Notes: generated from the sequence alone by a model not told the origin. DNA of 47,078 nucleotides from Isosphaeraceae bacterium (GCA_021324445.1 JAJPJC010000060.1:1-47078); one strand, 5' to 3'; positions 34,973 to 44,390 are shown, counted from the stretch's first letter. Program-made: numbers and translations.

Positions 34973-36037
34973 TTACGACCCCGTCGCCTGACAAAGACGG
35001 TTTCCACCAGGCCCGGTAACGGTGGTCCCGCTCTTGACGCTGCAATTGTTCGCTGAGCCAGGGGATGCACTGCATGTGCCGCCTCCTGTGCCGGGATTGA
35101 GCACCGTGCAGACGGCATTGGAAAGGCTACTCGCAACGGAGCAGAAATCAGTTGTTATCCCGTCACCCTGACTACCGTTCGTCGAGCAACGGCTACCCTG
35201 GGTCCCATCGGTACTGCATTGGTTGGGGCTGGTGCCGCTCGCTCCGCTGGCACTGACGGAGCAGTTGTTATTCTGAGTGCCTCCGCCGATGTTCCCAGCA
35301 GTCGTCGAGCAATAGCCGACACCACCCGAGGTGCCGGAAAGGCCCCCTGTGCTGCACTGGCTCTGAGTTGAAGCACCCGCCACACCAGCCGAGCAATTGT
35401 ACTCTGTCATGCCCGCGTTCTCGCCATTCGCTTTCGTCGAGCATTTGGAGCTCGAGCCGTTCGCAGCGCTGCAGGAGTTCTTGCCCGTTCCTGTCGCGTT
35501 GCCGGAGGCGCTACAAGTTCCAGGACCGGCACTGCCGCCAGTACCCACGTTTGTCGAGCAATAGGCCTGGAGCGAGGTCGTCGAGCAGCTCAGTTGACTA
35601 CTCGAAGGTGCCGCATTGACCGAGCACCAATCTCCAGACCCATATGTGTACGCACCCGTTGAACATGCTGCATTGCTTTGACTAGGCATCTCGATTGAAG
35701 CACAAGGTTCCGCGCCGCAACCCATCGGGCACATGACTGATGCAGTACCCGAACACCCGACTAGACTCGTAAAGACGCCCTGTACCTGACCGAGTCTCAA
35801 GACTGCGGGCCGCACCAGGGGGGCAAATGCGGATCCGGCCCATCTCGTCAGGGTCAGCCCCGTGCTTGGGTAGGTCGACCGGATCGACCCACCTTGCTGA
35901 TGGGAACGGAGCAGCCCGGAGTGCGACTCTGACGGCTCCCAGAGCCGGGCGTGGCTTTCCGGACGGCTGGAGCCCACCAGTACGAAGACGAAACCAATCG
36001 CTGTCATCGTAAGACAAGACTCCCGCAAACGGATCAT
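34973..36037 (-). CDS. Secreted cysteine-rich C-S/T repeat protein, long copy
   Basis: This is 354 residues from ATG 36037, with GAGGTG six bases upstream. The N-terminus is a plausible signal peptide (CLTMTAIGFVFVLVGSS, cut near SHA). After about residue 90 the protein is a run of cysteine units, about 17 of the form C-[ST]-[VTA], spaced 6-15 residues apart by Gly/Ser/Thr/Asn-rich sequence, for example DFCSV, NQCSTDGTQGSRCSTNGSQG and NNCSVSASGASG. Hydrophobic or aromatic residues (W, Y, F) often precede every second cysteine, hinting at a two-unit repeat. It could be a disulfide-stabilised extended or beta-solenoid surface protein; planctomycete cell envelopes are known to be rich in cysteine-rich proteins. 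I know of no named family for it. Confidence 0.7.
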   Translation of the reverse strand: MIRLRESCLTMTAIGFVFVLVGSSRPESHARLWEPSESHSGLLRSHQQGGSIRSTYPSTGLTLTRWAGSAFAPLVRPAVLRLGQVQGVFTSLVGCSGTASVMCPMGCGAEPCASIEMPSQSNAACSTGAYTYGSGDWCSVNAAPSSSQLSCSTTSLQAYCSTNVGTGGSAGPGTCSASGNATGTGKNSCSAANGSSSKCSTKANGENAGMTEYNCSAGVAGASTQSQCSTGGLSGTSGGVGYCSTTAGNIGGGTQNNNCSVSASGASGTSPNQCSTDGTQGSRCSTNGSQGDGITTDFCSVASSLSNAVCTVLNPGTGGGTCSASPGSANNCSVKSGTTVTGPGGNRLCQATGS

Positions 36038-36116
36038 GGTGCACCTCGAGGTGGATCAGCATTGGTGGTTGGCGAATCGGCTCGGCCGACGCAACCGGGC
36101 CTCGTGCGGAGTTTTT

Positions 36117-37929
36117 TTATGGCACCGACTCCGGCCAGCGGACGACCTCCTCTTGGCCCTCCGCGACCTCAAACGGAAGGGAGCGCGCAACCTCGTCGCC
36201 CCCACTTGACCGGACCTGGACGCAGTAGCGACCGTGAGGCACGTTGGCGACCGTGAACTTGCCCGAAGGTTCGGCGCGGAACGTCCACATGAGTTGCTCG
36301 GCTTTTCCCTCAAGGCGGACGAACTGCAAGGTACCTCGCTCACCCGGACGTCGCGCTGCCAGGACTGCGGCGGGCAAGTCGCCCGTGACGCGGTGCGGAT
36401 GCAATGTCAGCGGTCGCCAGACCTCACGTTGGACTGTCGTTACCGAGAAATACTCGAAGTTCCTCATCGCATCGTCATCGCCCGGCGGCAGCGCGAAGAC
36501 GAAGTATGACTCATCACCTGGGACTTCCGAGAAGCGGAAGAATCCGTGCTCGTCGGTCTCGACTCGCCGCACGTACCTCCGGAAGTCATTCGAGTTCTGA
36601 AGGAAGACTGCGGCCTTCCGGACCGGCAGGCCGCTCTCCCAGCGCACGAAACCTATGACCTCGCGGATGTCGGGCTCGTCGAGGTCGACCTTGGCCCAGA
36701 GCCGGACCGGCCCCGCCACCGAACCCTCGCGGACCGAGACCCCAGAGGCGAACGTCACGTGGCCGAAGAGGTCGAGCGCACGGACCCGGAAGACGCCGGC
36801 CGGAAGGCCGCTCACCTCAAACTCCGAGGCTTCGCTGGTCCACCCCAGCCAGGAGCCGCCCGTTCGGGATTCGACCAGCACCGGCAGGAACGGGTGCGGC
36901 GCGAATCCGCGAATAATCCCCGCGCCCGACTTGGCAAACTTTAGCAAGGGGGGGTGGTAGAGGATGGGCAGGCTGAGTCGCCCACAACGGTTGATCGTCC
37001 CCAACCACCGGCCAGAACAGGGCGACTGGGGACATCGCGGCGTAGAAGAGGCGGTGGCTCGCACGCATTGGCACGCGCCAGGTTTCGAGCCCGGCCGCTT
37101 CGGGCAGATCGAGCAGCGACGCGACCTCCTCCGCCCCGCTGATGATGACCTCGGCGGAACGATCGAGGTCGTAGCGGCCCGCCACACGCAGGCGTGAGGA
37201 ATCCTTCGGCTCCGACACAGCGATGAGCCCCTTGTGGAACGGCCCGCCGAGGCCGGAAAACTCTACCGAAGTTCCACCTTGCGGCACGACCGCCGTCATG
37301 AGAGTCGGCCACCAGCGCTGTGGAACCAGATGAACTCTCATCGCGGCCTTGGCCGGAGTCTCCAGCCGCACGCGGAGCGCGGCGGGCCGGCCGAGCGTGA
37401 CCTCGAGCTGGGCGCCCAAGCCGTCCTGGACGACGATCAAGTCCTTGATGGCCGGGGCCAGCTCACGACCCGGGGCCGAGAAGAAGAACGTCCGCGCGCC
37501 GACAGGGAGGTGCGGGAAATCGTAGGCTCCTTCGTCGTTCGTCGTCGTCTCGGCCTCGATCGGGACAATCCACTTCGCGGACGTTGGCAGCCCGGCTTTG
37601 GCCAGGTTGACGAGACTCTCCAGCTTGACGCAACGGACCAGCGCCTTGGGAACGGGCTTGCCCTCCGCGTCGATCACTCGCCCGCGGATCGCGCGGAAGC
37701 GATCGCGATGATACAACTCCTCGGGAAGTCGCTGGCATTCCTCGTGATGCTTCCGCCAGGCGGCATCCGAATGAGTCCCCGTTGCCTCGGCGATCGCCAG
37801 CGCGATCAGGACGCCGAGGGACACGCCGATCCCGGCCACGAGGGTCACCAGGGCGGGGAAAAGCATCCGGCCCGAGATCGGCCCATCAGACCCAGTGATC
37901 GCGCGGTGCACGTTCACAGGACCGGCCAC
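36117..37929 (-). pseudogene. Carboxypeptidase-regulatory-like membrane-anchored protein, frameshifted
   Basis: It starts with GTG 37929, or ATG 37866. A membrane helix (LFPALVTLVAGIGVSLGVLIALAI) precedes a carboxypeptidase-regulatory-like domain (RAIRGRVIDAEGKPVPKALV, then TTTNDEGAYDFPHLPVGART). The frame shifts within a run of seven bases at 36948-36954. With one base fewer it reads PPPLLKFAKSGAGIIRGFAPHP and continues through further beta-sandwich modules (VETDEHGFFRFSEVPGDESY, GKFTVANVPHGRYCVQV) to the stop. Rejoined length is about 600 residues. Such proteins display Ig-like domains at the cell surface. It lies upstream of and co-directional with the cysteine-rich/helical cassette, so it may belong to the same surface locus. 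The homopolymer site makes a sequencing error plausible. Confidence 0.75.
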
Positions 37930-38130
37930 AACGAGGTTTTGGAGTCGTTACGCGAACGTCTGAAGAAAGGAGTCCGAATGGAACCAACGCACCTCTCGAG
38001 AGGCAACGCCCGGATTAGAACGTCACGAGATTCGCCCGTCAAGGGGTTCCCAAAAAAGAAATATCAGTCAGGAGCCCTGTGATCAACGGGATCACGTTGG
38101 CCACGCGTCACGGAATCGTGGCGGCAGCCA

Positions 38131-38772
38131 TCAGGGGAGGAGCTCGTCCACCGCAACCCGGCCCACTTCCTGGCCGTCAAGGACGATCGGCACCAGGTCA
38201 CCAGGGTGATAGTCCTGCCGGTGCGGGTAACCGTCCGGCCCCGGTCCGGTGTAGACTTCGACCCGGCGGTCCACCAGGTTGACGATCCAGTAGACCGGGA
38301 TGCCGCCGCGGGCGTAAGACAGGAGCTTCTCACCTTGGTCGAAGGCGAGGGTGGCTCCGGAGACCTCCGCCAGGAGCGGCACATCACTGGCCTTGGGTTG
38401 CTCAAGGTAATCGCGGGATTGGCCTCGCACGACGGAGACGTCCGGCTCCGGCATGCCGGACCGACCGGGGATGCTTACCGGATCCTCGCGCGTGACGAAG
38501 TAGGCCTGGGCTGGCACCTGGCGCGTCAAGGCCGCGGCGGTCTCCCGGCCGGCGATCGCGTGTGGCCCCTTCTTCATCGGCTTCCGGTAGACCAACCCCT
38601 CCACCAGTTCGACCCGATCGTCCTCCGTCAGGATGCCCGCATCCCCCATGCGCTCATACTGATCCACCGTAAAACGGTAGAGCTCCGGATAGGCCGGGAG
38701 CAGGGGCGGAATCGGGGCTCCCGCGAGCCCCGCCGCGGACGTCGCTGCTGGCGTTGATGTGGCCGTGGACAT
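38131..38772 (-). CDS. Uma2 family (DUF820) restriction-fold endonuclease
   Basis: This is 213 residues from ATG 38772, with AGGAG nine bases upstream. It shows the Uma2 pattern: YRFTVDQYERMGDAGILTED, RVELVEGLVYRKP, SGMPEPDVSVVRG (acidic PD residue), PLLAEVSGATLAFDQGEKLL (the E...K-like active site of the PD-(D/E)xK fold) and YARGGIPVYWIVNLVDRRVE. All family landmarks are present and the length is normal. These proteins are abundant in planctomycetes and cyanobacteria; substrate and role are unsettled. It stands alone in the same direction as its neighbours, with about 190 bases on each side. Confidence 0.92.
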   Translation of the reverse strand: MSTATSTPAATSAAGLAGAPIPPLLPAYPELYRFTVDQYERMGDAGILTEDDRVELVEGLVYRKPMKKGPHAIAGRETAAALTRQVPAQAYFVTREDPVSIPGRSGMPEPDVSVVRGQSRDYLEQPKASDVPLLAEVSGATLAFDQGEKLLSYARGGIPVYWIVNLVDRRVEVYTGPGPDGYPHRQDYHPGDLVPIVLDGQEVGRVAVDELLP

Positions 38773-38959
38773 GAGGTTCGCTCCTGTCAAAGGGGCCTGG
38801 GCTCCGACCCGCCGAATCCGTCCCGGTCCCCCGCGGCGACTCCGCCGCCTGACCCAGCATAGCCGACACCGGGCAATCCCACGATCCCAATGCCCACGAG
38901 TCTCGACCTTGGAAATGAGGGCCTGGACCGGATCGGCGTCGGGTCCTTGTCGAGACGGA

Positions 38960-41110
38960 TCACGGCCTGGCGCGCAGCTCCAATCGATCCGACCCCCCGT
39001 ACGCCTGGAGACACACCGCGTACGCCCGTTCGGCCTCCGCCTGGGCGACCGGTTCGCCCATCGCGTCGACCGGCGCCTGGATGCGGAGGCGGCGGGGCGC
39101 CAGCCGGGCGGCCAGGTCGGGCAGGTCATACGCCTGGAGCGCACCGGGGACCACGTTGCCGAGCTGACCGCGGCTGATCCCCCTGGCGACGACATCGCTC
39201 CAGGAGATGAGCGATCGCTCAAGCGCAACGTCCTGGATCAAGCCCTTCTCGTCGAGCACGGCGGCGTGCAGCACGACCGGCCCGGCGGCACCGATGCCCA
39301 CGAGCTGGAACCCGGCGGCACCCCCCGATTCGGACTTCAGCCCCTCCAGGACGGTCAGGACATCGACCACCCGCTGGCCGAGCAAGGGCCGCGCCAGGTG
39401 GATCGCCAGGAAGGCTTCCTTGACGTCATGTCCGAACGGCGAGCCGCGCCGCTCCTGTCCGGCCGCGGGATCGGTCTCCCCCATGCCGCGGGGATGGACC
39501 AGCACGACGCGCGCGGCGGGGCGCATCAGCGCGTCGATGGCCTTCTCGCTCGCCAGGTCGTGCGTCCAGTCGACGCCCACTTTCACGACGACCGCACCCT
39601 GCCGATCATGCTGGCCGGGGGCGATGTCCAGCGCCGGGATGACGATCCCGGGCTCGACCTCGAACGTCAGCTTGCGGATCGTGCAGTTGGGACCCGGCAG
39701 CTTCGCCACCTCGCGGGGTGTCACCGCCGCGATTTTCCGATCGCCGAGGCCCAGGTGCTTCTTGACCTCCTGGCGGAATTCCTCGATCGAGCGCCGGGCG
39801 TTGGCGGCGTCGCGGGCTGCGTGCAGGGCGCGCTCGCGCTCGACGTTCAGGTCGAAGACCGACCGGCCGTGGAAGTCGCTCAGCACCTGCCCGGTCCTGG
39901 TGCATTGCAGCTCGGCATCGGTGGCGATGGGGAAATCCGGCTCATCGACGGCTTCGTCCAGCTTCAAGAGCCAGCGTTTCATCCAGCGAGCCGTGGCGAT
40001 GCGGCGGGGACGCGTGAAGCCGTGTCCCTCGTCCGATTCGAACAGGTCGACGCGCTCGCCATGGCCGAGCCGGCCATAGATCAGCTTGACCTCGCGGAAC
40101 GTGTTCCAGCTACCCTGGATGTCGAAGAAGTCGCGGGTGCCCACGGTCAGGAGGGTCGGCCTGGGCGCGCGCAGGGTGATGTAATCGGCGTGCTCCAGGC
40201 CGGCGGCGACCTGGCCGGTGATGTTCTGCTCGGCGTCCTGCGGCCCGATCGTGGCGAAGAGTCGCTCCAGCGAGGTGATGTAGCACGACGGCGCCGCCAC
40301 GCCGATCCGGTCGTCCAGCGCCATGAGATAGGACGTCAGAGTGCCGCCCCCCGAGTTGCCCGTGCAGCCCAGGCGGCTGGGATCGACCTCGGGCCGGCCG
40401 GCCAGGTAGTCGAGCGCGCGGAGGCCGTCCCAGATCCGGTAGCTGGCCGCTTGCCGGCCGATCAGAAGAGCCCCGATCCCGGCCATCGTGTGCTCGGTCG
40501 TGCCCCGGATTACCGGCTTCCCCTGGGCGTCGAGCCGCTGGAACCGCTCCCCCTGGCCGATCGGATCGTAGCAGAGCACGGCCATGCCGTTCCTGGCCAG
40601 CAGAATGCACGCCCGCTGATAGCCTTCGAACGCCTTGCCGTTGTCGCTGTGCCCGCACGGCAGGAGCACCCCCGGGAACGGAGGCGTGCCCCCGGGCAGG
40701 TACAGGCTGGCCGTCACGTGGTGCCCCGGCCGGCTCTCGAAGAGGACCTTCTCGACGCGGTAGCCGTCGCGCGCGAGGGTCCCGACGACGCGCGGGTTCA
40801 GGGGCGTCCGCTCGGGCAGGTCGCCGAGCGAATCGAGGAAGAACGCCCGGAGCTGGTTCTGCCGCCGCGCGATGTCCTGGGGCGTCTTGATGGCGGCGAT
40901 CGCCTGGCGGCGCGCCTCGAAGTGCCGGTGCGCCTGCTCGAGCAGGTAGCGGTGGAGCATCGTGCGCGGCGGCGGATTCCGGGCATCGCCTGCCGGCCTC
41001 AGCACCTGCAAGTCCAGCGGTTGGATCGCACCGTCGTCCGCTCCGAGGGCTCGGGGCCCTGTACCCATGCAGCCCAGGACGAGACACGTCAGCAACAGGC
41101 TCGCGCGCAT
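38960..41110 (-). CDS. Exported two-domain alpha/beta hydrolase (acetyl xylan esterase-like)
   Basis: This is 716 residues from ATG 41110. The N-terminus is hydrophobic with LLTCLVLGCMG; LVLGC could be a lipobox, making it a lipoprotein, otherwise the cut is near ALG|AD. The first hydrolase domain (about 60-385) has a PGVLLPCGHSDNGK oxyanion region, nucleophile S253 in GCTGNSGGGT, an acidic residue near TRDFFDIQ, and catalytic H363 in SDEGHGF. A second, more divergent hydrolase-like domain fills about 420-716 and contains VVVKVGVDWTHDL and VLVHPRGMGETDP, but no clear GxSxG. Planctomycetes use such secreted esterases to deacetylate plant or algal polysaccharides; the GH51 gene nearby is consistent with that. 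The substrate is inferred. Confidence 0.88.
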   Translation of the reverse strand: MRASLLLTCLVLGCMGTGPRALGADDGAIQPLDLQVLRPAGDARNPPPRTMLHRYLLEQAHRHFEARRQAIAAIKTPQDIARRQNQLRAFFLDSLGDLPERTPLNPRVVGTLARDGYRVEKVLFESRPGHHVTASLYLPGGTPPFPGVLLPCGHSDNGKAFEGYQRACILLARNGMAVLCYDPIGQGERFQRLDAQGKPVIRGTTEHTMAGIGALLIGRQAASYRIWDGLRALDYLAGRPEVDPSRLGCTGNSGGGTLTSYLMALDDRIGVAAPSCYITSLERLFATIGPQDAEQNITGQVAAGLEHADYITLRAPRPTLLTVGTRDFFDIQGSWNTFREVKLIYGRLGHGERVDLFESDEGHGFTRPRRIATARWMKRWLLKLDEAVDEPDFPIATDAELQCTRTGQVLSDFHGRSVFDLNVERERALHAARDAANARRSIEEFRQEVKKHLGLGDRKIAAVTPREVAKLPGPNCTIRKLTFEVEPGIVIPALDIAPGQHDRQGAVVVKVGVDWTHDLASEKAIDALMRPAARVVLVHPRGMGETDPAAGQERRGSPFGHDVKEAFLAIHLARPLLGQRVVDVLTVLEGLKSESGGAAGFQLVGIGAAGPVVLHAAVLDEKGLIQDVALERSLISWSDVVARGISRGQLGNVVPGALQAYDLPDLAARLAPRRLRIQAPVDAMGEPVAQAEAERAYAVCLQAYGGSDRLELRARP

Positions 41111-41124
41111 CGATCTTCCTCCTC

Positions 41125-41184
41125 ACGTAGGTCAGGCTTTTCGCCTGGCGTTCCCAGGCTGTCCGGCTAAAGCCTGACCTACGT
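41125..41184. repeat. REP-like palindrome (GTAGGTCAGGC family), imperfect copy
   Basis: The outer arms 41125-41140 and 41169-41184 are exact reverse complements (16 bases, beginning ACGTAGGTCAGG). The inner parts are diverged compared with the copies at 6704 and 28282. As at 6704-6765, the arm supplies the TAG stop of the adjacent gene (here the phosphotransacylase, ending at 41179). It lies 15 bases before the esterase start, so it may affect translation or mRNA stability between the two genes. Confidence 0.8.
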
Positions 41185-42120
41185 TTGACCATGGTCCAGG
41201 ATGCGGAGGGCCAACGCAAGCGAATGGAGCCGGGTCGCGGCGGTATCGGCGCGGGACATGAAGACGACCGGGGCGGAGGTGCCGCTCAAGATGCCGCCGA
41301 AGCGGCATTCCGCGGTGTACATGATCGCCTTGACGGTGAGATTGGCCGAGAGAAGGTTGGGGAAGAGCAGGATCTCGGCCGCGCCGACGACCGAGCCCTC
41401 GACCCGCTTCCTGGCCCCGGCCTCGACCGCGTAGGCCAGGTCGAAGGAGAGCGGGCCTTCAATCACGCAGTCGTCGAATTCGCCCGCCCGGTTGCGCCGC
41501 GACAGCTCGGCGGCCTCGAGGGTCTCCGGCATCTCGACCTTGACTGTCTCGGTGGCCGCCAGCAGCGCGACCTTGGGCCGCGACGCACCCAGGGCATGGG
41601 CGACGTCCACCGCCTGCCGGAGGATCTCGAGCCGCTTCCGCCGGTCCGGATGGATGCAGATCCCGGTATCCGCCAGGAGGAACCGACGGTCGTCGCGGGG
41701 GATCTCCATCAGGACGACCTGGCAGACGACGCGCTTCTGATCGCTCCGCAGTCCGGTCGTGGGACTCAGCACCGCCGCCATCAGCGCGGGCGTGGAGATC
41801 TGGCCTTTCATGAGCATCCGGGCGCGACCGGCACGGACCGCCGCGACCGCGGCGTCGGCCACGGCATCCCCTTGGGCGTGATGGATCGTGAAGCCGTCGA
41901 GGGAAAGGGCCAGCGCCGCGGCCAGGGACTCGATCCGGGGTGCGGGACCGACCAGGATCGGCCGGACCCAACCCCGATCCGTCGCGGCGCGGAGTGCCTC
42001 GAGCACGGTGGGATCGTCGCCACCGGCCACGGACACGCTTGCCGCCTGGGCCTGGGCATCGGCGAGTTGAGCGAGGCGGTCGAATCCATCGAGGGGCATA
42101 AGAGACTCTCGGTCGATCAC
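41179..42120 (-). CDS. Phosphate acetyl/butyryltransferase family protein
   Basis: This is 313 residues from GTG 42120, which overlaps the kinase stop (GTGA); ATG 42099 (MPLDGFDRLAQLADAQAQ) is an alternative. The two-domain PTA/PTB fold is evident: VAGGDDPTVLEALRAATDRG, PILVGP, GRARMLMKGQISTPALMAAV, the nearby LLADTGICIHPD, KVALLAATETVKVEMPETLE, the C-terminal FDDCVIEGPLSFDLAYAVEA, and LLFPNLLSANLTVKAIMY. It transfers an acyl group between CoA and phosphate; length and sequence resemble phosphate butyryltransferases. No acetate or butyrate kinase gene is adjacent. Coupling to a hybrid histidine kinase is unusual, since its product acyl phosphates can phosphorylate receiver domains. Confidence 0.9.
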   Translation of the reverse strand: MIDRESLMPLDGFDRLAQLADAQAQAASVSVAGGDDPTVLEALRAATDRGWVRPILVGPAPRIESLAAALALSLDGFTIHHAQGDAVADAAVAAVRAGRARMLMKGQISTPALMAAVLSPTTGLRSDQKRVVCQVVLMEIPRDDRRFLLADTGICIHPDRRKRLEILRQAVDVAHALGASRPKVALLAATETVKVEMPETLEAAELSRRNRAGEFDDCVIEGPLSFDLAYAVEAGARKRVEGSVVGAAEILLFPNLLSANLTVKAIMYTAECRFGGILSGTSAPVVFMSRADTAATRLHSLALALRILDHGQT

Positions 42121-44060
42121 GTGCTGTGGGCGGGGATCCAGTCCTGCTCCGGCCGTCTCAGGAGCGAGACCAGGTCGTCGATCTGGACCGGCTTGATCAG
42201 GTGGTGGTTGAAGCCCGCGGCCCGGGACAGCCGGTGGCCCTCCTCCTGCCCATACCCGGTGATCGCGATGATCGTCGCCTCGTCGAGACCCTCCTCCAGC
42301 CGGAGCCGCCGCGCCACCTCGTAGCCGTCGATGCCGGGCAGGCCGATATCCAGCAGCACGACCTCGGGCCGTTTCGCGCGGGCGGCCTCGATCGCGGCCA
42401 CGCCATCGTAGACGGCTTCAACCTCGTAGCCGAACCGCCGGAGCAACACCGACAGACCGCGCGTGAGGTCCACATTGTCGTCCACGACGAGGATGCGACT
42501 GGCCGGGCTGGGACCCTCGCCAGCCGTCGGCGTTGGTGCGGGAGACGGTACGGGCCGCGGAGCGTCGGCGGCGGGGAGACTCAGAACGAACTCACTGCCG
42601 CGACCCAGGCCCGCGCTGCTGGCCGTGACCGTGCCGCCGTGCAACTCGGTCAGCGTCTTGACGACCGTCAGGCCGATCCCCAGGCCCCCCTCCGTCCGCG
42701 CCAGCGAGCGATCGCCTTGCGCGAAGAGCTCGAAGACATGAGGCAGGAGCTCCGGACCGATGCCGGCACCATGGTCCCGCACCGTGATGCGGATCTCCGT
42801 GCCGGCCTCCGACCGCTCGGCCCGCAGCTCGATCCGGCCGCCGTCGTCCGAGTACTGGACGGCGTTGATCAGCAGGTTGGAGACGACCTGCTCCAGCCGG
42901 GTCGCGTCGCCCTCCAGCCACAAGCACCCCCGGGGGAAGGACGCCTCCAGGTGCTGGTGCTTTTGCTCGCGGAGGGGTCGGATGGCTTCAACCGCGCGGT
43001 CGAGGATCGTGGCCGCGTCGACGACCGTCTTGCGCAGCTCGATCTTGCCGTGGGTGAGCCGGGAGACATCCAGCAGGTCATCGATGAAGCGGGCGAGCTT
43101 TTGCACGTTGCGGCCGATCACCTCGGCGCTCCAGCAGAAGTCACCGCGATCCGAGGCTTGAGCCGCCAGCGTCGCGGCGCTGCTGATGGCCGCCAGCGGG
43201 TTGCGCAGCTCGTGAGCCAGCATGGCCAGGAATTCGTCCTTGAGCCGAGCGGCCTCCCGTAACGCTTCGGCCTGCCGCCGCAGTTCGTCCTCCAACTGCC
43301 TGCGGCCCGAGAGGTCGTGGAGATAGGCCGTGAAGGACGGCTCCGCATCCGGGCCGGTCACCGCGACGGTGACCTCGACCGGGAACTCACTGCCATCGGC
43401 GCGGACGCCGGTGACTTCCATCCGCTGGCCCAGCAGGGCACCCGGGATGGACTGGCCTGGCACCGGGATGAGGGGCTCCCTCTCCGAAAGGCGAGGCAGC
43501 CGGACCAGCTCCGCGAACCGGCGGCCCAGCAGCGTGGATCGCGGACTCCCGAACGTCCCCGCGGCGGCCGGATTGAGCTCCCGAATCCGACCCTGATCGT
43601 CGAAGGTGATAATGCCATCCAGGGCCGACTCCAGAATCGCCCCCTTGAACGCCTCCATCTTGCGCAGGACCGCCTCGTTCTCCCGCCGGCGGGCCGCCTC
43701 CCGGCGGGCCTCCTCGCGGGCGCGGCGGAGCGACCCCATCAGGACGCTCGCCAGCAGGCATCCCCCCAGGAACACCGCCAGGCGGACGAGGCTCCATGGG
43801 GTCCAACCGTGCGGTAGGGTCACCACGACGATCAGGGCCGTCGCGAACAGCCCCGGCCCGAAACCGCCATACCAGGCGACAATCAGCACCGACAGCAGGA
43901 GAATGAGCTGGGGCGTGCCGGCCGCGGTGCCCAGGGAGGGAACCGCCAGCAACAGCCCGAAGCTGGCCGCGACCACCAGCAATCCCACGACGTAACCCGC
44001 CCAGCCGGCGCGACCCGCACGATCGCTGGCCCAGGTCAGGCTCGTGAGCTCCCCCCTCAT
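42117..44060 (-). CDS. Hybrid sensor histidine kinase (PAS-HisKA-HATPase-REC)
   Basis: This is 647 residues from ATG 44060, with GGAAGG seven bases upstream; GTG 44117 is too near its GGAGG. Four membrane helices (about 22-40, 50-66, 69-83, 89-108) resemble the DUF4118 sensor module. A short coiled linker leads to a PAS domain (about 133-252). HisKA has H283 in LAHELRNPLA. HATPase boxes are N399 in LLINAVQYS, DHGAGIG (429-435) and GGLGIGLTVVK (458-468). After a proline-rich linker a receiver domain carries D527/D528, phosphoacceptor D571 in LLDIGLPGIDG, and K623. All key residues are present. No DNA-binding regulator is nearby, so the output is unknown. The stop overlaps the next gene's GTG. 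Confidence 0.93.
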   Translation of the reverse strand: MRGELTSLTWASDRAGRAGWAGYVVGLLVVAASFGLLLAVPSLGTAAGTPQLILLLSVLIVAWYGGFGPGLFATALIVVVTLPHGWTPWSLVRLAVFLGGCLLASVLMGSLRRAREEARREAARRRENEAVLRKMEAFKGAILESALDGIITFDDQGRIRELNPAAAGTFGSPRSTLLGRRFAELVRLPRLSEREPLIPVPGQSIPGALLGQRMEVTGVRADGSEFPVEVTVAVTGPDAEPSFTAYLHDLSGRRQLEDELRRQAEALREAARLKDEFLAMLAHELRNPLAAISSAATLAAQASDRGDFCWSAEVIGRNVQKLARFIDDLLDVSRLTHGKIELRKTVVDAATILDRAVEAIRPLREQKHQHLEASFPRGCLWLEGDATRLEQVVSNLLINAVQYSDDGGRIELRAERSEAGTEIRITVRDHGAGIGPELLPHVFELFAQGDRSLARTEGGLGIGLTVVKTLTELHGGTVTASSAGLGRGSEFVLSLPAADAPRPVPSPAPTPTAGEGPSPASRILVVDDNVDLTRGLSVLLRRFGYEVEAVYDGVAAIEAARAKRPEVVLLDIGLPGIDGYEVARRLRLEEGLDEATIIAITGYGQEEGHRLSRAAGFNHHLIKPVQIDDLVSLLRRPEQDWIPAHST

Positions 44061-44390
44061 GGCACCGGCCCTTCCAGGGATGGACCCACCGGGGCTCGTG
44101 GGGACGCGGTCCGTCACCCTCCTCGAGCGCCGACCCCGGCTGCGGTCACTCTGCTTATTTTGTCCAGGAAGCGGGATAAAGTCGAGCGGGTCTTCCCCCG
44201 CGTTTCGTGGGTTCAGGCGTCCAGGTCCCGGGGGGTGTTTCCTCCACGTGGTGAGTCGCTCGTTTCGTTCGGGCGTGGGTCTTCAAGTGTCCGCGGCTTG
44301 GGGTTATCGTACCTGCGCCGAGCGTTACAGCCAACAACCGAGTCGGCGCGATTCCACGCCCTCAAGACAGGACGAGTGCGGAGGCCCGTG
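44061..44390. other. Divergent promoter region, no gene seen
   Basis: These 330 bases separate the histidine kinase (minus) from the GH51 gene (plus). The reading frame of the GH51 gene stays open back to 44160, but that extension has no signal peptide or family similarity and is treated as non-coding. No strong sigma70 promoter, palindromic operator or repeat was recognised. GGAGG (44380-44384) is the ribosome site for the GH51 gene. Confidence 0.5.

Noticed and set aside
38759..41170. Plus-strand open frame of 803 codons opposite the esterase gene
   Set aside because: The minus strand encodes a recognisable hydrolase with catalytic Ser and His; the plus frame is Arg/Pro/Gln-rich without motifs.
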